A stretch of 64,000 nt of DNA, from positions 241,202 to 305,201 of the forward strand of contig SJOL01009574.1 of the NCBI GenBank assembly GCA_004794785.1, in the 5' to 3' direction. The position numbers and the translations under genes were made by a program. Shown piece after piece: positions 37,175 to 44,875 of this stretch. Every line of letters begins with the position of its first letter. Within the stretch, counting starts at the first letter, position 1. This stretch comes from Opisthorchis felineus. Its lineage: Eukaryota > Platyhelminthes > Trematoda > Opisthorchiida > Opisthorchiidae. The notes beneath the pieces were generated by a model. That model was not told where the DNA came from. It saw only the letters and a program-made list of their open reading frames with translations, and did not search any database.

Positions 37175-37421
37175 AGCGAAATACACTCATTTGCAAACAA
37201 ATTTGGTTTTTCGAGAGACTCACCTAGAACCCAGCTGAATCTCTCGTTTATGATGTTTGCAAATGAGTGTATTTCGCTAATTCCATGCAATTTGGTCTCA
37301 CGTAGAACATAAGGTTGACGGAAACTCGGGAACTGCGCCTACCTGATGAGCCCCAAGAAGGGCGAAACCGGTCGTGGGCTGTCGAAGAATTTTCAGCAAC
37401 CTTAAGAGTAGTGTTTACGTC
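37175..37421 (+). mobile_element. Hammerhead-ribozyme retroelement with 13-bp target-site duplication
   Basis: Perfect duplications AATTCGTGATCCT at 37162-37174 and 37422-37434. The element begins AGCGAAATACACTCATTTGC, goes to GTTTATGATG, then jumps to the inverted partner TTTGCAAATGAGTGTATTTCGC (37256-37277), so its two R2 ends form a 22-bp inverted repeat. After GGTCTCACGTAGAACATAAG comes the intact hammerhead hairpin, and it ends GTGTTTACGTC. It lies in the sense orientation of the host gene's intron. Confidence 0.9.
37308..37406 (+). ncRNA. Type I hammerhead ribozyme, complete consensus
   Basis: Stem I GCCTAC (37337-37342) pairs with GTGGGC (37374-37379); CTGATGA 37343-37349; stem II GCCC/GGGC with loop CAAGAA; GAAA 37364-37367; stem III and site ACCGGTC; predicted cleavage between 37373 and 37374. 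Stem I extends outward through GAAACTC/GAATTTTC and CATAAGGTTG (37308-37317)/CAACCTTAAG (37397-37406). ACCGGT is self-complementary, so a single copy has almost no stem III, while two copies could pair as a dimer. Confidence 0.9.
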
Positions 37422-38274
37422 AATTCGTGATCCTGTTTGTTCTCCGACAGCAAGAAACACATTGTCCATGGCTCTTAAGCTCCATCACCTACACAGATGC
37501 ATACATTGAGTTGCCCTTCTTCGTCTGCAAGCTGTGAACAATGCCAGCGCCACAACTGTTGCTGTTGCAGAGCGCAGTAGAGTACCAGACGTTTCTTAAT
37601 CCGGGCTTCCATATGAGGTGGGTAGAAGTGTAAATGATTTCCCTCCATTGCGTTGATTCTGCACAACTACTTGGGCTTCTAGTGCACTGACTTAGAAAGT
37701 GCCATTATGTAGTTGTAAAGCTCTTGCTTTCATCCCTTTCTGTGGTTCTAAACGACTTTACCGTATACTTCGCACAACTGTCTTTCCTCGTTTACTTAGC
37801 GTGTAGACCAAACTTGGCCAATTACGCGCCGATCCTTCAGCTGAAATGTACCTATCACTCACTACTACCAACCATGTCTTGATCTATGCAGTACACTGCC
37901 ATTTCACGAAGAAAACAGTAGTTCGTCCGGAAGCAAGATCGATTCCGTTTCACTTACCACCCAGAGTTGCGAACACTTAAGCAGAACATATCATTTTCCC
38001 AGCCGTGCTGCTTTGGATGACACTTGTATGTGGAACCCGTTTTCAGTAACGTGAGACGCGTGGATGCACTTCAGTTAACCTCCAAAAATGTTATTCTGAT
38101 GCGGACTACTGATAAATGACTGCAACGTCACAAGGTTAAAACATGAGCTGTTATTACGTGGGCAAGTAAGCACAGCCAATAGGGTCATTGTGCCAGTGTG
38201 TAGTCGGTCTTCTGTGCCGTGACAACGAAGTGATCCGTTGTAGGTAGTTGCAGGATAGGTAGAATTCGTATTCA

Positions 38275-38440
38275 CATCACGCTCGTTTGAAAAGTCCTCC
38301 ACCTGTGCCTTTAGAATCGGGTTTGGCTCCTGTTAGAGCCCCCCATATCCTTGTCTGTTTTGCGGTTTGAACTCCGAACATCCGACATGCGAGGCGAGTC
38401 TGCACTGCAACTGTGCGGTCATTCTTGGGGTTTAAAACAT
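38275..38440 (-). mobile_element. SINE-B copy (tRNA-derived, reversed)
   Basis: CTCGTTTGAAAAGTCCTCCA, GGTTTGAACTCCGAACATCC and GACATGCGAGGCGAGTCTGC match the 2281 and 27555 copies. Lies in the intron before the 38571 exon. Confidence 0.55.
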
Positions 38441-38570
38441 TCAGTGCAGTTTGGTGTGACAACTGTCTGACTAGGCTGGATCAAAGCTGTGGGCAATGCC
38501 ATTTCATCACTAAGATTAATTAAACACTGGCTCATGAAAAACCTTGGAAACCATTTAAATTTAAAAACAG

Positions 38571-38715
38571 CCAAAATGACCGACTGGCTGTTCTGCAAAG
38601 TTTTAACACTGTTGAGGTTCACGATACGGAACTTCGAGTGACGCGTAGGTTCGACAATCCCGAATATCAAAAGGAAGAATTGGGTTCGAAATTCTACGGT
38701 ACTGTTTACACAAGG
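38571..38715 (+). CDS. Coding exon of the C2-domain gene (charged beta-rich region)
   Basis: Acceptor TTTAAATTTAAAAACAG and donor ACAAGG|GTAAGC (at 38716) border 145 bases. Phase 2 in, phase 0 out. The frame reads QNDRLAVLQSFNTVEVHDTE, then LRVTRRFDNPEYQKEELGSK and FYGTVYTR, a very protein-like sequence with alternating hydrophobic strands. Joined to the preceding exon it gives SVIIIRDSQNDRLAVLQSF, a smooth continuation. No family recognised. Read-through past the donor gives a short low-quality tail, which supports the splice site. Confidence 0.72.
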
Positions 38716-39175
38716 GTAAGCAAGTGTGTACCACAAACCTCAATTGTTCACGTTCGTAGCGTCAACAAGTGCACAGGTCTGTCACTGACCGGCACAGCGC
38801 AGTGTCAACGTCCGCACACCAAACAACGGCGAGCGGAATGATGGCTCAGTAGTGTGGGTTGTGGTCGTCCCTTCCGACGACAGTCTCGTGATCACACGGA
38901 ACAGGTGAAGGCAGGCTCAGCAAACGGGATACGAACACGCATGGGTAAGTAGGTCAGCTGCGCACATTCACACACACAGACACACGTGCCAACACACAAG
39001 TGTCAGACGGGATGGCCTCTGCGGCAAGGTGAGTGGCGGGTACGGATAAGCAAAACAACTGGAGATCAAAAGTACATAGGCGGAGTAAGCAAATGAATGG
39101 GGGAATTGTCATAAGGTCAAGTTAGATTCAACAAACACTGTGTTAAATGGTGTAGTTGTGAGTCAAGCCTGAATC

Positions 39176-39583
39176 ATGGCCGGAAATGTTGCTCACTGTG
39201 TACAGGTTCTGAATGAAGTCGTCACCAAGAGCATTTTTGCAGGTTGAGTTCAGCTGCAGGACCACATCACACATGATGAACCCAATAAGTGGGAGGATTC
39301 TGATGTGCATTGTGGTGCTGCACTGGCTTTCAAGACCTGAACAACAGATATAAGTCTCACCGGTTTTGGACTGCCGAATCCGTGCGAATGTTTCCCGTCA
39401 AGCGCGATAGCTGTGCTTTCAGTTCTATCCAGCCAAAGAGGTTACAACCCAAGGATCCCAAAGCCGATGCTCCGGACAAGCCTGGATGTCTGGTTAGAAG
39501 AAAATTCAAGTATTTTTCTAGTTTACAAACTAGAATTTTACGCTGAAAGACAGCATTTGGGAGAGACCATTTCCATGCAATAG
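39176..39583 (+). pseudogene. 136-codon frame broken by two TGA codons, unknown protein
   Basis: One frame runs from ATG 39176 to TAG 39581, interrupted only by TGA at 39245 and 39338. The first parts look distinctly coding: MAGNVAHCVQVLNEVVTKSI and, after the first TGA, QLQDHITHDEPNKWEDSDVH. The last part (SLTGFGLPNPCECF ... LEFYAERQHLGETIS) is also natural. Both stops are one C-to-T step from CGA arginine, the pattern of methyl-CpG-type decay, so a relic of a gene or transposon protein is the simplest reading. Selenocysteine recoding is less likely and would need a SECIS element. It sits in the 38715-42617 intron; family not recognised. Confidence 0.4.
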
Positions 39584-41383
39584 AAACTACCATTTCGGCA
39601 AGCAGCATTCTTCCGTTTTTCCGTCTGGTCGACTGAACCTGGGGCTTATCGAAACGAACATGGTAACTAAAATCATGAAATATCTGGATGTCGTGGTCAC
39701 CACCCCTCCCCCGAGTATTTTGAATTTCAATTACCAGTGTCTTTTCAAATTCGAATAGCAGCCGTCCTAGACTCGTTGACTTTGTCTAAAAAATCTGCCC
39801 CTGTGATCGCCAAATTTCGTCAGAAATCGCTGATCGGTTGATCGGCAACAACACTGCAACAGCCGGGCGGTAAAATGATGTAGTAGGAATTGGGCCCACA
39901 TCATAATACCTGTTCGTGCCACGAAGCGAAACAGGTAGGCAAGGCGCCAGTCGCACGTGCGAAACCCGACAGGCCTTGGCCCATGTGACTGACAGTGGTC
40001 TAGCTTGTTACCTGCCTTCTTAGTCCCGAAGCGTCTATCACCTCATCCAGCCCAAGCAACGGCCCCTGTTACAGTACTCCACAACGCAGTCCGCCTTAGC
40101 TGAGCTGGTGAAACATGTTACTAGCGTGTTAGTAGCTGGTTTAGGGCTTGTTGGCGCAACATAATAACTCTACTGCTCCCACGGTTGGGGGTTTCACTTA
40201 GGCATTCGTTGACCAAGGCTGTGAGCACGGTAGTCAGGTGTGTGCATGACGGTCAACGAGTTACAGCATTAACATCATACGATTTCCCGGCAATCAGTCA
40301 ATGCCCTGACTCAGCTTGAGTGTTCTGTTGGTATCATACCTATGATATGAACATGAATCACTTCAGTAAGTCTTTATACCCCATCCACCGTCGCATGATG
40401 TCATTAGGCAAGGTGCCTTCGTGGCTATATACGACAAAACGGAAAGGCGAAACTCCGCTACAAGTGGCGCAAAACACGTTCAATTATCATTAGCCCCTTA
40501 AATCCCCGAAAACTCTGCCTATTACTCACCTTTGTGTATGACAGCTGAGCACTATTGTATTAATGATGATAATACCAGTGATGTTGTCTCGATGTATTTC
40601 CTCTTTCCATAAAATTGCAAATGTGAATCTGCGCCCATAAGGTATGGTACGATATCTTGATGTGATATTTTTGCCAGGTTATAGTAAAAGGAACTCATAA
40701 CCTCTACCTCGCTTCTGCGCCCAACCAATGTTTAGTCATATCCCAGTTCTGCAAAACACAAAACGAGAAAAAACAAACACACTGGTCTACTCAATCGACT
40801 GCGAGGACGATCGAACAACGGGGAAGGTCAGTGACGTTTTTGTAAACGATGATTAAGTGGTTGAGTGTCCATGCATCGCATTTTCTGTTATCTAGGTGTC
40901 CTCATTGTGAAATACTATCGTGTATTAGAGGAATTCTTGTATAGACTCAACTTCAGAATGAAGGGGAATTAGTATAATCTTCAGAATTGGATAGCATTTT
41001 ATGCTGTGAGGCATATCCCCCAATGGCATTGACTCCCATTGAGCAGACGCTTTGGCTTAGCACGATGCCTGTTCAGGGCAGTGTATCCTAACTTCACGCG
41101 TTGCGAAAGAATCCCGGAAAGTCAGTATATTGCTGTTCACAATAAGGAAAACCGCTGAATAATCTATACTTCCCAAAAAATCAATATCTTGTTGCTTCTA
41201 ACGCTTTTACCGTGGCCAAAAAGCATATAACTGTCACAAATAGTGATGTGGGGGATGACCCGCCTAAACGCGCCCTTTCTATGTCGTCTCGCATAGAGAA
41301 AAACGTTTACAAGCCAACTGTCAAGCTCGGCAAACAGATCAGCTGACACGTGAACAGCAGCCACTTAAACCACCGGAGCTACC
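39584..41383. other. Intronic stretch, nothing recognised
   Basis: No exon, repeat family or hairpin could be supported. Lies in the intron between 38715 and 42617. Confidence 0.4.
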
Positions 41384-41900
41384 ACCATTCAGACAATATC
41401 CACCTCTAGGTTTCCGCCACTTTGAAATGGCACGAAAAAACAGCGCTGGTTTGAGCAGCTGGCAACTTGGTATGCGTAACACGGGTCAGCCATTCTACCT
41501 TCCAGTGCTGGATGCGTTCTTTGGGGGAAATACCATCCGTTTCGCCAAAAACCTGTCTCCTGATCGCCTCATTGAGAATCCGTTGGTTCCAGCCTATTGT
41601 GGCTTTAGTTATGAGAGATCAGTGATCGAAAACCTGAAGATATCTCAGATCTTCCGGCCAAAATGTCCAAGTCTGTCTGCTGTACATCAGTACAATCCGT
41701 ATTGTAGTCTCATTATGTTTTTCTGGAGACGCGGTGATATACCTTTTTGACGCCAAAAGTGACGCAAATTGGGAAACATAATTCCGGCCTTTGAGATTCG
41801 TGCATTGACCTCATCTGTCTCAGAAGCTTCATAGCTAATGCAACTTCCGAGGTACGTATAGCGTTTCACAACTTCCAATGTTACTGAAAACAATCAAAAA
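41384..41900 (-). pseudogene. LINE reverse transcriptase C-terminal fragment (decayed)
   Basis: Minus strand from 41893: EVVKRYTYLGSCISYEASET, then DEVNARISKA and PNLRHFWRQKGISPRL, the region just after the palm domain of RTE/CR1-like LINEs. After a frameshift it continues with WTFWPEDLRYLQVF, KATIGWNQRILNEAIRRQVF and VAET. Stop codons and frame changes make it dead. The copy at 57165-57550 belongs to the same subfamily (shared AAGACCTAAGTGTATCTCAG-like segment on plus). Confidence 0.82.
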
Positions 41901-42204
41901 AACAGCAGAGACAAAGTAATAAGATGAACACCAAACGATGCGCCAAGCTTCGAAAGCGCAGTATGACCTATCCGACAAGTGTGGTGGGCATGTGCTTCAC
42001 CGTTAAGCAAACTCTGGTCGCACGCTCCATTGGGGCACAAGAGTTGTCAAGGTGGAGATTGTGTTGCGTGAGTCGTAAACATGGAGTCCGAGTGAGTCGG
42101 CCTGACGGAAGAGATTACACTAAGCCCTTCGGCCCACACTTTTGGATCACTTCGACGAATCGCAAGCACCTCCGCTTTACAAAGCATTCGATGTCTAGAC
42201 ATAT

Positions 42205-42510
42205 CGCTCTACTCATGAGGTTGCTAAAAAGCCCACGACCGGTTTCGGTGTTCTCGAAGCTTATCAGGTGGGCACAGTCCTAGGGTTCTCGTCAGCATTA
42301 TGTTCTACTTGAACACCAAAATGTACGTATCTGGTGAAATACACCTATTTGTAAGGTAAGTTAGTACTTACTGAAACATGAGGTTACCTTTTTACAGTGC
42401 ATTCAGTTGAAGAACATCATAAACGAGAGACCCAGTTTGGATTCAGTTGAATCTCCCGTTACCAGCAACTTAGTTTGTAAACAAGTGTAGTTCATCATTC
42501 AGCATCCAGT
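42205..42510 (-). mobile_element. Hammerhead element, decayed, next to Penelope-like RT
   Basis: 42205-42305: reversed hairpin with GCCCACGACCGGTTTCGGTG and TTATCAG (42261-42267). The core is therefore CTGATAA: catalytic G8 is A, so inactive. 42320-42510: reversed R2 (AATACACCTATTTGTAAGG, GAAACATGAGGTTACCTTTT, CATCATAAACGAGAGACCCA). It lies downstream, in the same orientation, of the Penelope-like RT remnant at 43250-43560, which is where such elements carry their ribozyme-bearing terminal repeat. Confidence 0.7.
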
Positions 42511-42616
42511 TCTGTATGGTAGTGTAGGGTTGAATTCGATTTCGGTATTTACTCTTTTCCCGGTGTCCACAAGACGTTCTAGGACTGCGTTGTGCATTAT
42601 CCGTGTATCTTGTCAG

Positions 42617-42731
42617 TCAGAAAGTGACAAGCTCAGATGCATGCTGGCGTTTTGCCGACGTAGCGTGCTCCACAAGAGCAAGCGGAATGATACACGGAGG
42701 TGGCTAGAAAAGGAAGCTCTCTCAAAATTTG
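42617..42731 (+). CDS. Coding exon of the C2-domain gene (basic region)
   Basis: Acceptor TCCGTGTATCTTGTCAG, 38 codons plus one base: SESDKLRCMLAFCRRSVLHK then SKRNDTRRWLEKEALSKF. Phase 0 in matches the 38571 exon, and the split G|GT joins the 51417 exon as glycine. The donor G|GTGACT is weaker than usual, and unspliced reading would end two codons later (GGT GAC TGA), so this could instead be a terminal exon. Positively charged and helical; no family recognised. The next exon is 8.7 kb away. Confidence 0.62.
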
Positions 42732-42839
42732 GTGACTGATAAACGTTGGACGGCGAAACAGCCAAACCATCCCTAAAGGGCATTCGCAGGTAAATTGGCT
42801 TCCGTGGACTACCTATGGTGAACAGCTTTTTATGTAATA

Positions 42840-42950
42840 GGTCCCACTCATTTGAAAATTAAGCGAATATTAACGGAGGGAACTCAACTCCATCCCAGCT
42901 GCGAGTGTCGTTTATGTTATTCCCGTCGAGGTCTTATGCTTGTTTTCAGA
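42840..42950 (+). repeat. R2 fragment, strongly diverged
   Basis: CATTTGAAAATTAAGCGAAT, GGAGGGAACTCAACTCCATC, CCAGCTGCGAGTGTCGTTTA and TGTTATTCCCG follow R2 loosely. Low similarity. Confidence 0.35.
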
Positions 42951-43249
42951 AACCGGGATTTGCAGTATAGTCTAGCCGTTCATGAGGTGTATCTGATATA
43001 CACCTGCAGTTGTGTAATGGTCTACCCAAGTAGGCTTCGGGTAGACACTCCTTTGCACATATCTGTCACTTCGTCAGGTAACGATCAAAAAAGCAAGGTT
43101 GGTCTCTCGTTTATTTTTACAAGCAAACTTATCAGCTGAACGACCAGTGGTAAAGCTGTCAAATATCCTGATAGGATCTTAACCTTCTACATCTGGTACA
43201 GGAATATCGCTGACAGATTACAAGCGAAGACCTAAGTTAGACATTTGTT

Positions 43250-43560
43250 ATCTCAACATCGTGTTCTCCGAGTCAGCCACAAATATATTGACTAGAATCG
43301 GAATTGAAGGCGATCCCATTAACACGCCATCTGTTTTGTCTGTAAACAGAAATTCCGCGCCCTTTGCACAGCGTAACATTAATCCAAGTAATGGGACGTC
43401 CATATCGATACTGTTTGACTGGATTACCTCTCCTGTACAGTCAAAAGTCTCCGGTAGTGAAGCCATATCTCACAAAATCATCATTTCATACGATGTCTTT
43501 GGGCCAGCTTTTGAGAAGGAGACTCTTCTCGCGAGCCTGTCCTAAAGTGGTTTCAGGTAT
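43250..43560 (-). pseudogene. Penelope-like element reverse transcriptase remnant
   Basis: Minus strand from 43466: LPETFDCTGEVIQSNSIDMD, LGLMLRCAKGAEFLF, then TDGVLMGSPSIPILVNIFVA and DSENTML. TDGV-MGSP followed by a hydrophobic NIF segment is the signature of Penelope-like reverse transcriptases (usually QTDGVAMGSPLGP-LANIF). The Y-R-Q before TDG is missing and the LGP is changed to SIP. Stops follow at once and the GIY-YIG endonuclease was not found. A hammerhead relic in the same orientation lies about 1 kb downstream. Confidence 0.75.
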
Positions 43561-43589
43561 ACGTAATCTACTGTTGGTAGTGTGAGGAG

Positions 43590-43800
43590 GTTCTGGATAT
43601 TTCAATCGAGATTTCACTCTGTAAGTGAAATCAAACAATGCTGAAAAGCTAAGAAGCACTGAATAGTTGTTTCATCCTTATTGGGAATCATCAACAGTGC
43701 GCATCTCGCGAAACTCTGGAGAGTCTCGAACCCGCAACCTGAGAGATTTGGTGAAAAGTCATTGGCGGCCTTCTACCACTTTCGTCGTACATGACTCTGA
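43590..43800 (-). mobile_element. SINE-A copy, reversed
   Basis: GGATATTTCAATCGAGATTT, GTTTCATCCTTATTGGGAAT, GCGCATCTCGCGAAACTCTG and GAGTCTCGAACCCGCAACCT are the reverse of the SINE-A landmarks, with an intact B box (GGTTCGAGAC on minus). The GTTGGTAGTGTGAGG just left of it is the SINE's 3' end, also seen at 50876. Confidence 0.7.
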
Positions 43801-44314
43801 AGTAACCCAAGTTACCTCTGTCCACTATTCATGAGTAGCTTTGCTGGGCACCCAAACTCTAGCTGACTAAGCCTCAAGTAAAATAGCCACTCCAGTTATG
43901 TTCAGTTTACTTCAGTAAAATCATCACCCGATTTTGTGCATTTTAGGTGACTCCCAACTAAAATACCCAACTCAGCTTCCGCCTACTACTGAGTGCAAAC
44001 CATCTCAAATTGTCACGTGCAACTTCCGGTATATTGTGTTTCTCAGACGTCAAATAACAAATCTAATTCGATTTCTGAGACATTAATATTACGGTGATTC
44101 TTAGGAAATATGTGAAATTTTGTAGAGATTCAGTGGTCTTTCTTAAGCGATCACATTATTCTACGGTAGATATTTTTAAACCAATTGCAACTCATGTTCC
44201 AGGATGAACAGGCAACTCCAGAATCGAACAGCTTGGTCCAGTGGTTGCTTGCTTTGTAGTCTCCTCATGAATCAGTTACCAAACTAAAACTCCATCGTCA
44301 TAGCCTTTGTTCTG

Positions 44315-44390
44315 CTTGTTGGGCCGAGCAATTTGGTTTCGACATTCTCACCACCACTCGAATCAACGCTGACCTCATAACCTGCCAGCA
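44315..44390 (+). repeat. Family E piece
   Basis: GGGCCGAGCAATTTGGTTTC then ACCACTCGAATCAACGCTGA resembles the family E core with substitutions. Confidence 0.4.
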
Positions 44391-44549
44391 TCCCCCCCAA
44401 AGGCTTTCTCATGATTGTTCTTCACAGAAACCTAGTTGTTGAGTTCGAATCTATCGCTAGGATGCTGTAAGCTTCCGAACGTTTCCCGTTGAATCCGAGA
44501 CCGCAAAGTCGTTTTGGCCCATTCAATCACAAGAACTGTCCATGTCTTG

Positions 44550-44875
44550 GCGAAATACACTCATTTGCAAACAAATTTGGTTTTTCGAGAGACTCACCTG
44601 GAACCCAGCTGAATCTCTTGCTTGTGATGTTTCATTCAGTTGCCTGGAAACATCACAAACGAGAGATTCAGCTGGGTTCCAGGTGAGTCTCTCACAAAAC
44701 CAAATTTGTTTGCAACTGAGTGTATTTCGCTAATTCCGTACAATTTGGTTTCAAGTAGAACATAAGGTTGATGGAAACTCGGGGATTGCGCCTACCTGAT
44801 GAGCCCCAAGAAGGGCGAAACCGGTCGCGGGCTGTTGAAGAATTTTCAACAACCTTATGAGTAGTACATTACGAA
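44550..44875 (+). mobile_element. Hammerhead-ribozyme retroelement with 13-bp target-site duplication and long palindrome
   Basis: Perfect duplications TGTCCATGTCTTG at 44537-44549 and 44876-44888. It starts GCGAAATACACTCATTTGC; arms of about 83 bases (44550-44632 and 44646-44731) are near-perfect reverse complements around a 13-base centre. After that, TTCCGTACAATTTGGTTTCA leads into the hammerhead hairpin, ending AGTAGTACATTACGA. This is the clearest foldback copy. It lies in the 42731-51417 intron, sense orientation. Confidence 0.92.
44761..44859 (+). ncRNA. Type I hammerhead ribozyme, one stem I mismatch
   Basis: CTGATGA 44796-44802, stem II GCCC/GGGC, GAAA, ACCGGTC with cleavage between 44826 and 44827. 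Stem I is GCCTAC/GCGGGC with one A-C mismatch. Outer arms CATAAGGTTG (44761-44770) and CAACCTTATG (44850-44859) are perfect. The core is intact. Confidence 0.85.

Larger units (their letters stand above)
37042..38570 (+). other. Intron with repeats
   Basis: Probable intron between the 36811 and 38571 exons (GTAAAT ... AACAG). It holds a hammerhead element (37175-37421) and a SINE-B copy (38275-38440). The rest shows nothing recognisable. Confidence 0.6.

Noticed and set aside
39245..39340. Selenoprotein reading of the two in-frame TGA codons
   Set aside because: Two TGAs at CGA-like contexts without a cysteine-homologue family are better explained by decay; kept only as an alternative.
41924..42283. 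119-residue plus ORF
   Set aside because: Its right part overlaps the reversed hammerhead relic and its left part has no recognisable features.
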